Source: an uncultured Clostridia bacterium (GTDB lineage Bacteria; Bacillota; Clostridia; TANB77; CAG-508). From it: a stretch of DNA of 40,239 nucleotides. The stretch spans positions 1-40,239 of the forward strand of contig CANQJG010000003.1 of NCBI GenBank assembly GCA_947624185.1, in the 5' to 3' direction. The translations under genes and the position numbers were made by a program. Below are positions 1-9,716 of this stretch, one piece after another (positions within the stretch are counted from its first letter, which is position 1; every line of letters starts with the position of its first letter). Under the pieces are notes generated by a model. That model was given only the letters and a program-made list of their open reading frames with translations. It had not been told where the DNA came from and ran no database searches.

Positions 1-182
1 ATATTATAACAATTATTTTATATAAAATCAACATTTAAAGTGCAATTTTTGCACTTTAAATGCTTAAAATTTGCACTTTATTTTATATTTGTCAAATCTT
101 TTATAAATTCGAGTTACATATTACTATTTATCTAGCTGAAACAGATAACCTTTGCTTTAATAGTTGAAGTTTTTCTTTAACT

Positions 183-634
183 TTACCAACCATATTCGCT
201 ATATTTAATATTATTTTTATAGTTTTGTATCGCTATAATTCTATCATCAACAATATTAGAAGGTAAATCATTTATATTAATCCATTTTAATTCTTCATTT
301 TTTGAGGTTCATTAATAATTGGTTCACCACTCCATTTATTTGCTTTAAAATATCCATTGTAATAAATACATCCATTTGAATTTTTATGTATCATGCAAAC
401 AAATTCTAAATTTTCTTCTTTTATATCTATATTAAGTTCTTCTTTTGCTTCTCTACACATTGCGTGTTTCATTGATTCATTTGCATCAACATGTCCTGAA
501 GCAGACAAATCGTAAAAGCCATCACAAAATCCTGTATTTTTTCTTTTTTGAAATAAAATTTCTTCATTATTTTCTTTTTCTCTTGTTAATAATAACATTA
601 CTGCAGAACAACATTTAAATCTTTCACTCATCAT
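183..634 (-). pseudogene. NUDIX hydrolase, interrupted by a single-base frameshift (ORF 287..634 plus continuation to stop at 183)
   Basis: Nudix box GHVDANESMKHAMCREAKEELNI. After ..EPQK the frame breaks at an A6 run (298..303 on the complement). One extra A restores NEELKWININDLPSNIVDDRIIAIQNYKNNIKYSEYGW*, a typical NUDIX C-terminus. Confidence 0.8.
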
Positions 635-826
635 TAATCCTCCTATTATTTCTACATTAATTTATTTTATATCTTTTATCTCCCCACCAATTTAGAATTA
701 AATCTATTAAAAATATAATTTTTCTGCTTTCAAATACATTTCTTCTCATATATCCATATTTTAATATTTATCAATTCCTGTACCATTTTTTAGTATATTT
801 TTATTTGTCTTATAATGTAAGGTATG

Positions 827-1459
827 TTATGTTACTTTAACAAAGACTTCGCGTGGTGCTCCACATAATGGACATTTAAAATCAAGAGGTAATTCATCTC
901 CTTCATATACATATCCACATATAGTACATTTCCAACGATTGTTTTTTATTTCTGTTTCAATATCAGGAAAATAAGTTGGTGCTTTTTTAGGACTCTTTCC
1001 TTTTAAAACTTCATGATAGAATTTATAGCTCATTGCTGCTTTTTCCATAGTTTTTTCGGATGAAATTATTTTACCTAAAAAAATTGTGTGTGTTTCTGTT
1101 TCTAAAGTTCCTATTACTTCACATGTTATATAACCATTACTATCTTTTATTATTGGAAGATTATCAACTACTTCATAATCAAAATTTTTAAATTTGTCAT
1201 TATCACGACTACTAGAAAATCCGAAAACACCTATTATTTCACTATTGCTTTCTTCATTTAAAATTGATATTGAAAACTTATTAATTTTTTTAATGCACTC
1301 ATTTGTAAAATTATCATGATTAATGCTTATTGCTATTGTAGCTGGATCAGATGTTATCTGCATAACACTATTTGCTATACAGCCAACATTTCTTTCTTCA
1401 TCTTTGCAACCAATTACATAAACTCCATAATTTAAATCTCGTAATATTAAATTATTCAT
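827..1459 (-). CDS. Flavin reductase-like domain fused to rubredoxin (high-molecular-weight rubredoxin type)
   Basis: N-terminal flavin-reductase-like FMN-binding region (GCIANSVMQITSDPATIAISI); C-terminal rubredoxin motif WKCTICGYVYEGDELPLDFKCPLCGAPREVF. Confidence 0.88.
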   Translation of the reverse strand: MNNLILRDLNYGVYVIGCKDEERNVGCIANSVMQITSDPATIAISINHDNFTNECIKKINKFSISILNEESNSEIIGVFGFSSSRDNDKFKNFDYEVVDNLPIIKDSNGYITCEVIGTLETETHTIFLGKIISSEKTMEKAAMSYKFYHEVLKGKSPKKAPTYFPDIETEIKNNRWKCTICGYVYEGDELPLDFKCPLCGAPREVFVKVT

Positions 1460-1495
1460 AATTATTTTTCAACCTTTCTCCTATCTACATTTTAC

Positions 1496-1741
1496 TTAAC
1501 AATTTACACTCTTAATATTTTGTATTTCAAATCTGTACTTTTGCTTCACATTTGGATATTTCTCATGATCAACTTCTGATGCAAACATATCATAAGGTCT
1601 TATGTATAATTGTGTATCTCCATATAATGCTCTATATACTACATATTTTTCTCTCGTTTCACTGTGCGTTGCTATATCTTCTACTAAATATAAATCTCCC
1701 TTAAAATGTTTATAAATTGATTTGATTTTTATTTCGTTCAT
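1496..1741 (-). CDS. DUF1653 family protein
   Basis: [44 protein letters not shown] resembles the DUF1653 consensus. Confidence 0.8.
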   Translation of the reverse strand: MNEIKIKSIYKHFKGDLYLVEDIATHSETREKYVVYRALYGDTQLYIRPYDMFASEVDHEKYPNVKQKYRFEIQNIKSVNC

Positions 1742-1836
1742 ACCTTATATCTCCCTATTTTAAATTTACTTTTTATTTATGTGGCAATTCATTTTTATAA
1801 ATAAGTAATCTTATAATATTAAATTATAATTCAACA

Positions 1837-2262
1837 TTAATCTAAATATTTAAATACTTGCTCAGGATATATTTTTAATTCTTTATTTTTAAATTTATTT
1901 ATATCTATCCACATTGCATCTGTTTCGCAATTATCATCAATTATATGATATTTTTCTTTATAGTCTTTATCTTTTATCTTAACGTTATAAAACAATATCA
2001 ATTCATGAGCATTTTTTCCATTATAGATAAATATATTTTCTACAATACCTAAAAATTCTCCAACACAAATATCTATATTAAGTTCCTCTTTAAATTCTCT
2101 TTTTAATGCCTCTTTACTATCTTCTAAAAATTCAATGCCTCCTCCTATACTTCTATAAAATACCTCGTCTTTTACTTCGTCATATCCTTTACTAACTAAT
2201 ATTTTATTTTCTTTCTTTGCTATTCCAAGAACAATAGGTCTTATTTCTTTATATTTATCCAT
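1837..2262 (-). CDS. NUDIX hydrolase
   Basis: Nudix box GGGIEFLEDSKEALKREFKEELNIDI. Confidence 0.9.
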   Translation of the reverse strand: MDKYKEIRPIVLGIAKKENKILVSKGYDEVKDEVFYRSIGGGIEFLEDSKEALKREFKEELNIDICVGEFLGIVENIFIYNGKNAHELILFYNVKIKDKDYKEKYHIIDDNCETDAMWIDINKFKNKELKIYPEQVFKYLD

Positions 2263-2322
2263 ATCTTAAATCCTCCATAAGTTATTATCTAATTAGAGTA
2301 TAATCATCTACCCCACTTAGTC

Positions 2323-2988
2323 CTACATATTTAAAGTCCATGTTTTATTATCCATTAAAATATCATACTTCAAATCCATTTTCTTTGAAAATGCTTCTAT
2401 TGCTTTAAATACTTTAGAAGTAAAATAATATTCATTAAGCTCTTTTATGTCTATATTACCATCAGTAATAAAGTTTAATATCATTTTTTTATTCTTTATA
2501 TGTATAGTAATATCCTCAATATGTTGATATTGTCTATTTCCTTTTATTTTTTTACCTGACTGAGTAATTCTCGATTTTGTTATATCCAATTTATCTGCTA
2601 AAATGATTGATAAAACTATTATATTATCACTCTCAAAATGTGAACTATGATTTTTAATTGCATCTAGAACAATATCTGAACCTTCAAATAATATATTATT
2701 GTCTTTAAATAGTTTCTTCGAATATTCATAACTTCTTTGTGCATGTCCGTCTTTACCTTGTAGGGCACCAACATCATGTAATAAGCATGCTATTTTACAC
2801 TGGTAAATGGTATTTTCATCAAAATTTAAATCTGTAAGAATTTTTTCTGCAATCTTAGAAACATTTTGTACATGTTTATAATTATGAAAAGCCCCAGCTT
2901 CTTCTTTTTCCTTACTTTCAATTTCTCTATATATTTTAAAAATTTCATCATTTGAATTTAGAAATTCATATACTTCCTTTGGAGTCAT
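2323..2988 (-). CDS. HD-domain phosphohydrolase
   Basis: HNYKHVQNVSKIA ... ACLLHDVGALQGKDGHAQRSYEY: HD motif. Confidence 0.8.
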   Translation of the reverse strand: MTPKEVYEFLNSNDEIFKIYREIESKEKEEAGAFHNYKHVQNVSKIAEKILTDLNFDENTIYQCKIACLLHDVGALQGKDGHAQRSYEYSKKLFKDNNILFEGSDIVLDAIKNHSSHFESDNIIVLSIILADKLDITKSRITQSGKKIKGNRQYQHIEDITIHIKNKKMILNFITDGNIDIKELNEYYFTSKVFKAIEAFSKKMDLKYDILMDNKTWTLNM

Positions 2989-3067
2989 ATTTTCTCATCC
3001 CCTTTATCTATGTTCATTATTATATAATTACATTTCTAAAAAGTAAACCACTTTATAAAAAATTATT

Positions 3068-3093
3068 GACCTATTGCAAATTTACAATAGGTC
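3068..3093 (-). terminator. Hairpin terminator after the hydrogenase operon (possibly bidirectional)
   Basis: GACCTATTG-caaattta-CAATAGGTC, perfect 9-bp stem; T-rich tract follows on the minus strand just past the hydA stop. Confidence 0.75.
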
Positions 3094-3100
3094 GTAATTT

Positions 3101-4855
3101 TTATTCTAAAATATATTTTTCTTGTTTTTCATAATTAGTATGTAAATATTTATGAGCTTTTTCACTTCCTGGAGTCTTAAAGAAATCTTTATAAATTTTA
3201 ATTAGAGTAGGATTTTGATGTGATTTACGTATTATTGATTTTTTATCAATTGTGTACAAAGTATTTGCTCTTAATTTTCTTACATCAACTGCACTTCTTG
3301 TTTTTGAAGATTTTATTGGCTGACCACCGCCCATTACGCATCCGCCTGGGCAAGCCATTATTTCAATAAAATCATATTTACTCTTTCCGTTTTTTACATC
3401 ATCCATTATTTTTCTTGCATTTTTTAAACCTGATGCAACTGCAATTTTTAATTCTTTTCCTGCTACTGTAATTGTAGCTTCTTTTATGCCTTTTTCTCCT
3501 CTAATTTGTTTATATTCAATTTCTTTTAAATCTTTTCCTTCTAATACATCTGCTGCAGTTCTTAATGCTGCTTCCATAACTCCGCCAGTTGTTCCAAAGA
3601 TTGCTCCTGCTCCCGTAGCTTCGCCCATTGGATCGTCAAATTGAGTTTCTTCCAATGAGTTGAAATCTAAGTTCATTTGTTTTATCATCCTTGCAAATTC
3701 TCTTGTAGTAATTACGCAGTCTACATCTCTAATTCCGTCTGCTTCCATTTCATCTCTAGTTGCTTCATATTTCTTTGCGATACATGGCATTATTGAGACA
3801 ACATATATTTTGCTTGGATCTATATTGAATTTTTTTGCATAATAAGATTTAATTATTGCTCCAAACATTTGATGTGGAGATTTGCAACTTGATAAATGTT
3901 CTAATTGATCAGAGAAATTCTTTTCTGCAAATCTAATCCATGCAGGACAACATGATGTAATCATTGGCAATGTTCCATTATTTTTTACTCTATCTATAAA
4001 TTCATTTGCTTCTTCCATAATAGTGAAGTCAGCTCCTGTATTTGTGTCAAATACTTTGTCAAATCCTAATCTTCTTAATGCTGTTACCATTTTGCCTTCT
4101 GCATTTTCTCCTATTGGAACATCAAATTCTTCACTTAATCCTGCTCTTACTGCTGGAGCTGTTTGAGCGACTGTAATTATTTCCGGATCATTTATTTTTT
4201 CCCATACTTTATCTATATCAACTTTTTCATGTAATGCTCCTGTTGGGCATGATTCAATACATTGTCCGCAAAATACGCAGTTTGAGTCATTTAGTGATAT
4301 ATTATCTACAGTTGAAATACATGATTCGAAACCTCTTCCACTACAGTCTATTGCTCCTATATCTTGAACTTTTTTACATGTACTTACGCATCTTCTACAT
4401 AAAATACATTTCTTAAAATCTCTCACTATTGATGGAGATTTATCATCAACTTTTGGTTTTACTTTTTCTCCGTCATATTTAATTTCATCAACATTGTATT
4501 GAATAGCTAAATTCTGAAGTTCACAATTTCCTGACCTGATGCATGTTAAACAATTTCTATCATGATTAGATAATGTTAAATCCAAAACCATTTTTCTAGC
4601 TTGTATAACTTGTGGTGTGTGAGTTTTTACAACCATACCTTCTTCTACTTTTTGGATACATGATGTTGCTAAACCTTTTCTACCTTCAACTTCGACAACA
4701 CACATCCTGCAATCTCCATTTTCATTTATGTCTTTTAGAAAACATAATGTTGGAATATCAATATTTGCTTTTCTTGCTGCTTCTAAAATAGTTGTTCCTT
4801 CTTGAACTTCTACATTAATATCATCAATTTTTAAATTAACTAACTTTTTTTCCAT
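3101..4855 (-). CDS. hydA: [FeFe] hydrogenase catalytic subunit (NAD(P)-linked multimeric type)
   Basis: H-cluster motifs TSCCPAWIRFAE, MPCIAKKYE and MACPGGCVMGGGQP; N-terminal 2Fe-2S domain; HDRNCLTCIRSGNCELQ; two 4Fe-4S motifs. Confidence 0.95.
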   Translation of the reverse strand: MEKKLVNLKIDDINVEVQEGTTILEAARKANIDIPTLCFLKDINENGDCRMCVVEVEGRKGLATSCIQKVEEGMVVKTHTPQVIQARKMVLDLTLSNHDRNCLTCIRSGNCELQNLAIQYNVDEIKYDGEKVKPKVDDKSPSIVRDFKKCILCRRCVSTCKKVQDIGAIDCSGRGFESCISTVDNISLNDSNCVFCGQCIESCPTGALHEKVDIDKVWEKINDPEIITVAQTAPAVRAGLSEEFDVPIGENAEGKMVTALRRLGFDKVFDTNTGADFTIMEEANEFIDRVKNNGTLPMITSCCPAWIRFAEKNFSDQLEHLSSCKSPHQMFGAIIKSYYAKKFNIDPSKIYVVSIMPCIAKKYEATRDEMEADGIRDVDCVITTREFARMIKQMNLDFNSLEETQFDDPMGEATGAGAIFGTTGGVMEAALRTAADVLEGKDLKEIEYKQIRGEKGIKEATITVAGKELKIAVASGLKNARKIMDDVKNGKSKYDFIEIMACPGGCVMGGGQPIKSSKTRSAVDVRKLRANTLYTIDKKSIIRKSHQNPTLIKIYKDFFKTPGSEKAHKYLHTNYEKQEKYILE

Positions 4856-4865
4856 AAGAACCCTC

Positions 4866-6722
4866 CTATCCTATCGCCTTAAATGGACATTTTTGCATAC
4901 AAGACCTACATTTAATACATTTATCTTGGTCAATTTTGTGGACTTTTCCAATCTCGCCACTAATTGCAGAAACTGGACAAACCTTTTTGCATAAATCGCA
5001 TCCCTTACATTTTTCTTCATCAATCACTATTTTTGCAAGTTCTTTGCACTCTTTCGCTCTACAATTCTTATCTATAACGTGCTCTTTGTATTCGTCCGCA
5101 AAATATTTCATTGTGCTTAATATTGGATTTGGAGCAGTTTGACCTAATCCGCAAACAGATGCCTGTTTAATTCCTTTTGCTAATGTATCAAGATTAACTA
5201 AATCGCTTTCTTCTCCTTTTCCACTACATATCTTTTGAAGGATTTCTAACATCCTTTTTGTTCCAATTCTACAAGGTGTACATTTTCCACAAGACTCGCT
5301 AACAGTAAATTCCAAATAGAACTTAGCAATATTAACCATACATTTGCTGTCGTCCATTACGATAAGTCCACCTGACCCCATCATCGAATCTATTTTTGAT
5401 AGTGATTCATAATCTATTGGTGTATCCAAATGTTCTTCAGGTATACAACCACCTGAAGGTCCACCTGTTTGAGCTGCTTTGAATTTTCTGCCATTTGGTA
5501 TTCCGCCACCTATGTCAAATACTATTTCTCTTAGTGTAGTTCCCATTGGTACTTCAACTAGGCCAACATTATTTACGTCTCCACCCAAGGCAAAAACTTT
5601 AGTTCCTTTTGAAGTTTCTGTTCCAATTGATGAATACCATTTTGCTCCATTTAAAATTATTCTAGTTATGTTTGCATAAGTTTCAACATTATTAATAAGT
5701 GTTGGACAACCCCACAATCCGCTATGAGCTGGATATGGTGGTTTTAGTCTAGGTTGACCACGCTTTCCTTCTATTGATTCAAGAAGTGCAGTTTCTTCAC
5801 CACATACAAATGCTCCTGCCCCAAGTCTTATCTCAATATCAAAATTAAATTTAGTGCCAAAAATATTTTTGCCAAGCAATCCATACTTTCTTGCTTGCTC
5901 AATCGCAACTTGTAATCTATGTACTGCAATTGGATATTCTGCTCTTACATATATAAATCCTTTATCAGCTCCGATTGCATATCCTGCAATTGTCATTGCC
6001 TCTAATACTGAGTGTGGATCTCCTTCTAGTATACTTCTATCCATAAAAGCTCCTGGGTCTCCTTCATCAGCATTGCAAACAACATATTTTTGTTTAGCTT
6101 CTTCTATTTTTACAAAACTCCATTTTTTTCCTGTTGGGAATCCTGCTCCACCACGACCTCTAAGTCCTGAATCTGATACTTCTTTTATAACTTCATCTTG
6201 TGACATGGTAGTTAATACTTTTTCCAAGGCTTTGTATCCGTCAAAAGCAAGATATTCATCAATATCTTCAGGATTAATTACACCGCAATTTTTAAGTGCA
6301 ATTCTTTTTTGCTTTTTATAAAAGTCTAAATCATCTAATCTGTCTACCATGTTGCCAGTTACATTTTTACATAATAATCTTTCTACTCTTTTTCCATTAA
6401 TAATATGGCTTTCAATTATTTCTTCACAATCTTCCGGAGTAACCATTTGATAAAATGTATCTTCCGGTCTAATAATTACAATTGGGCCTTTTGAGCAAAT
6501 ACCAAAGCAACCAGTCATGATTACTCTAACATTATCTAGTTTTTTCTTTTTAATAATTTTGTTGAAATTTGCTAATATTTCAGGTGATTTTGAAGATGTG
6601 CAACCAGTACCATGACATACTAATATGTGCTTTTCTCTAGTGTCTGCATTAGTATTAACCCTTAAATCAAGCTCTTTTCTTTTAGTCTCAGCAATTTTAT
6701 GTAGTTCGTCTATACTTTTCAT
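4866..6722 (-). CDS. hydB: Hydrogenase/NADH dehydrogenase NuoF-like flavoprotein subunit
   Basis: GRGGAGFPTGKKW, NADEGDPGAFMDR, FVCGEETALLESIEGKRGQPR, SCGKCTPCRIGTKRM and a C-terminal 2x4Fe-4S domain. Start placed at MKSIDEL because AGGAGT lies just upstream (tracked ORF extends to 6761). Confidence 0.93.
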   Translation of the reverse strand: MKSIDELHKIAETKRKELDLRVNTNADTREKHILVCHGTGCTSSKSPEILANFNKIIKKKKLDNVRVIMTGCFGICSKGPIVIIRPEDTFYQMVTPEDCEEIIESHIINGKRVERLLCKNVTGNMVDRLDDLDFYKKQKRIALKNCGVINPEDIDEYLAFDGYKALEKVLTTMSQDEVIKEVSDSGLRGRGGAGFPTGKKWSFVKIEEAKQKYVVCNADEGDPGAFMDRSILEGDPHSVLEAMTIAGYAIGADKGFIYVRAEYPIAVHRLQVAIEQARKYGLLGKNIFGTKFNFDIEIRLGAGAFVCGEETALLESIEGKRGQPRLKPPYPAHSGLWGCPTLINNVETYANITRIILNGAKWYSSIGTETSKGTKVFALGGDVNNVGLVEVPMGTTLREIVFDIGGGIPNGRKFKAAQTGGPSGGCIPEEHLDTPIDYESLSKIDSMMGSGGLIVMDDSKCMVNIAKFYLEFTVSESCGKCTPCRIGTKRMLEILQKICSGKGEESDLVNLDTLAKGIKQASVCGLGQTAPNPILSTMKYFADEYKEHVIDKNCRAKECKELAKIVIDEEKCKGCDLCKKVCPVSAISGEIGKVHKIDQDKCIKCRSCMQKCPFKAIG

Positions 6723-6795
6723 TAAAACTCCTATTCCGCCAGCATATTCAAATATAACCATTTGAAATGTAGCTATTTTAATTTTTATAGAAAAT

Positions 6796-7278
6796 TTAAT
6801 CTTTTTTCATAAACTCGTCTATTACTTCATCTAATTTCTTAACAGTAGCTTTTCCATAAACTTCGTTATTAATTGTAAATACAGGTGCTAATCCGCATGC
6901 ACCAACGCATCTAGTAGAATCAAGTGAAAATTTTCCATCCTTACTAGTTTCTCCCTCTTCAATTCCAAGTTTTTGTTTAGCTCTTTCTAGCAACTCCTTT
7001 GAACCTTTAACAAAGCAAGCTGTACCCAAGCAAATTGATACATTGTACTTGCCTTTTGGTTTTGTAGTAAATCTTGAGTAAAATGTTACTACTCCGTAAA
7101 TTTCAGCTACAGGAATTCCAAGGTATTCTGATATTTCCAATTGTGCTACTTTAGGAATATATCCAAATTTAGTTTGTACTTCTTCAAGAATTACGATTAA
7201 ATTATCCTTAGTCCTCTTAAATTTAGAAAGCAACTCTTTGGTTTCTTCTCTTACTTTCTTATCCATGCAATTTTCCAT
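6796..7278 (-). CDS. hydC: Hydrogenase NuoE-like 2Fe-2S subunit
   Basis: IPVAEIYGVVTFYSRF ... CLGTACFVKGS ... STRCVGACGLAPV: thioredoxin-like 2Fe-2S motifs. Confidence 0.92.
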   Translation of the reverse strand: MENCMDKKVREETKELLSKFKRTKDNLIVILEEVQTKFGYIPKVAQLEISEYLGIPVAEIYGVVTFYSRFTTKPKGKYNVSICLGTACFVKGSKELLERAKQKLGIEEGETSKDGKFSLDSTRCVGACGLAPVFTINNEVYGKATVKKLDEVIDEFMKKD

Positions 7279-7380
7279 TTATGCTTACCAATCCTTTCTT
7301 GCCTTCGCCATACTTAATCTGCGAAAGGCACAAATTTTTCAAATTTATTCTCCCTTCTGCCCCGATTATATCAAACTAAA

Positions 7381-8454
7381 TTAATTAATACAATTATTTT
7401 GTCGAAAAATATCAATATAAATTTTTCCGCCACCCACAACAATATCATCAATGTACATAACAAGTGATTGCCCAGGAGTTATCCTTGCTTGTGGCTCATC
7501 AAATATTATCTTTATCTGATTTTCATTTAATTGTATTGCCTTCGCATCAGCTTCTTTTGAAGAATATCTTGTTTTTACTTTTACGTTAATGCTATCCTCT
7601 AATTTATCAAATAAAAGCAAATTAATATCACTAATTATTACTTCATTTTTATATAATTCTTTTTCAGTACCAACAATAACTTCATTTTTATTTTTGTCAA
7701 ATCCAATAACGAAAAGTGGCTCCTTGTAAGATATTCCAAGCCCCTTTCTTTGACCAATTGTATAATTATAAAGACCTGTATGTTTACCTAAAACTTCGCC
7801 ATTTGAATCTACAATATTTCCTTCCAAAGGCTTTATTGAAGAATTTTCTTCCAAGAATTTTTTATAATTTCCGTCAGGTATAAAACATATATCTTCGCTA
7901 TCAGGCTTGCTTGCCACAGATAAATCATGTTTTTTAGCAATTTGCCTTATTTCATCCTTGCTCTCAAAATCAGCCAACGGAAAAATCACTTTTTCAAGCA
8001 TTTCCTTTGGAATATTCCATAAAACATAACTTTGATCTTTTTTAATTGATTTAGATTTCCTTAAAATCCATTTTTTGTACTTTTCACTATATTCTGTTTT
8101 TGCATAATGCCCTGTCGCAATGTACTCACACCCCAAGTCTTTCGCCTTTTCATACATTAATCCAAATTTAAGATATCTGTTGCACTCAATGCATGGATTC
8201 GGAGTCCTGCAATTTGCATAACAATCCATAAAATCATCTATAACATATTTCTTAAATTCTTCTTTTCCTTCCAAAATATAATGATTAATTCCTAATTTAT
8301 TGCATAAATTTTTCACATCAATATATGAGCAACAACTTCCATTTGGAAATAGATTTAGTGTTGCTCCTATTACTTCATAACCTGCTTCTTTCAAAAGAAT
8401 TGCAGAGACCGTACTATCTACTCCTCCGCTCATCCCTAGTAAAACTTTTTTCAT
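7381..8454 (-). CDS. mnmA: tRNA-specific 2-thiouridylase
   Basis: GMSGGVDSTVSA P-loop; TPNPCIECNRYLKFG; ATGHYAKTE; DQSYVLW; GQRKGLGIS. Confidence 0.95.
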   Translation of the reverse strand: MKKVLLGMSGGVDSTVSAILLKEAGYEVIGATLNLFPNGSCCSYIDVKNLCNKLGINHYILEGKEEFKKYVIDDFMDCYANCRTPNPCIECNRYLKFGLMYEKAKDLGCEYIATGHYAKTEYSEKYKKWILRKSKSIKKDQSYVLWNIPKEMLEKVIFPLADFESKDEIRQIAKKHDLSVASKPDSEDICFIPDGNYKKFLEENSSIKPLEGNIVDSNGEVLGKHTGLYNYTIGQRKGLGISYKEPLFVIGFDKNKNEVIVGTEKELYKNEVIISDINLLLFDKLEDSINVKVKTRYSSKEADAKAIQLNENQIKIIFDEPQARITPGQSLVMYIDDIVVGGGKIYIDIFRQNNCIN

Positions 8455-8534
8455 TTTACCATTATTCCCTTCTTGTAAATTATATGTATTTATTTTCCTT
8501 GTACAACTATTCTATAACAATTTTTCTTCTATAA

Positions 8535-8978
8535 TTATACGTTTCTTCTCGCACACTCAATACATCTTTGATTATTTATATCATATCCACAATCTAAGCT
8601 TGAAAGACCTAATTCTTTGTGAGTATATCTTGCAAGTTTATTTAATGTATCATCACTTAAAACTGTTTTAATAGCTTTGGCTTCATTTTCGGCATTTTCT
8701 TCAGTCGAACCTAAAATTTCAATTAAAAATAATTTAACAATATCATTGGCTTCCACAATTTTTCGAGCTAAGCTCTCGCCTTCCTTCGTAAGCTCAATTT
8801 GCCCATAAGGTTCATAATTGATTAACTTTTCTTGTTTCAAACTATTGATTGCATTATTCACACTAGCCTTAGTTTTGCCAAGTTTGTTAGCTATTTCTGT
8901 AACTCTAATTTCATTTTTTGTATTTTTTAATATATATATCGTTTTTAAATACTCTTCTTGACTATTTGTCAAATCCAT
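8535..8978 (-). CDS. DtxR/MntR-like winged-helix transcriptional regulator
   Basis: YLKTIYILKNTKNEIRVTEIANKLGKTKASVNNAINSLKQEKLINYEPYGQIELTKEGESLA. Start at MDLTNSQ preceded by AAGGAGAAGGAAA (tracked ORF to 9017). Confidence 0.8.
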   Translation of the reverse strand: MDLTNSQEEYLKTIYILKNTKNEIRVTEIANKLGKTKASVNNAINSLKQEKLINYEPYGQIELTKEGESLARKIVEANDIVKLFLIEILGSTEENAENEAKAIKTVLSDDTLNKLARYTHKELGLSSLDCGYDINNQRCIECARRNV

Positions 8979-9062
8979 TTTCCTTCTCCTTTTTGATTTG
9001 TTAGCTATATCTAACATTATATATGCTTATTAATTCTTTGTCAAATAATTTACAAAAAATAC

Positions 9063-9091
9063 TAGACATTTTCTCATAAATATATTATTAT
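9063..9091 (+). promoter_or_regulatory. Putative sigma-A promoter for ORF 9134..9490
   Basis: TAGACA - 17 nt - TATTAT, followed by an AGGAGG-type RBS at about 9118..9123. Confidence 0.45.
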
Positions 9092-9133
9092 ATTTATATG
9101 AACATAAGAATAAATTAAGGAGGCTCATAACAA

Positions 9134-9490
9134 ATGTTAAATATGAAAAAAATTATAATAATATCAATATTACTTATTTTAGTTTTTGCTGTATTAGGCT
9201 TTAATGCAAATGCATTTGCTTCTAACATTAATATGAATTTAGCAAGCGAATCCAATGTAACTGATGAAGGTAATCCTGGAAATAATATTAGAAATTCTAC
9301 TAACTCTACTAATTCTGATATATTGGATACTAATACAGTTACTAATATTGAAAACATAAATAGTATCGACGAATATAATGAAACAACGTCTAGTTTCGGA
9401 TTACCTGAGATTTTAAATATTTTATTACTTGCTGTTGGTTTAGTTATAATTTTACTTGCTGTTGCAATTTTAATTAGATTAGGAAAATAA
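9134..9490 (+). CDS. Small secreted protein: signal peptide, N/T/S-rich linker, C-terminal TM helix
   Basis: MLNMKKIIIISILLILVFAVLGFNANAFA signal; C-terminal LPEILNILLLAVGLVIILLAVAILIRLGK; upstream SD. Confidence 0.7.
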   Translation: MLNMKKIIIISILLILVFAVLGFNANAFASNINMNLASESNVTDEGNPGNNIRNSTNSTNSDILDTNTVTNIENINSIDEYNETTSSFGLPEILNILLLAVGLVIILLAVAILIRLGK

Positions 9491-9539
9491 GTGTTTCTTT
9501 TAATTAAATAATTCTATATGGTATGTTGCGTAAAAAATA

Positions 9540-9580
9540 GAACTCAAGCTGTTAAACATTTTGTCTAACAATTTGAGTTC
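9540..9580. terminator. Hairpin between convergent genes
   Basis: GAACTCAA..TGTTA..TAACA..TTGAGTTC dyad between convergent CDSs 9134..9490(+) and 9717..10178(-). Confidence 0.7.
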
Positions 9581-9716
9581 ATTTCAATTTCTATAATTTT
9601 ATAATTTTATTTTCTATTTTTCTTATTTATTCTTTTTTTATTCTTTCATTTTTACTTTTCCGTATTGCAAATTTATCATAACATATTATTTCTCATGCAT
9701 TGTCTTTCTTCTTTAA

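Noticed and set aside
9115-9357. ORF 9115..9357 (-)
   Set aside because: Antisense to the SD-preceded plus-strand gene 9134..9490, which has a clear signal peptide and TM.
9491-9716. tmRNA (ssrA) next to smpB
   Set aside because: The gap is only ~225 nt, has no tRNA-like acceptor or tag-peptide reading frame, and is mostly T-rich sequence plus a terminator hairpin.
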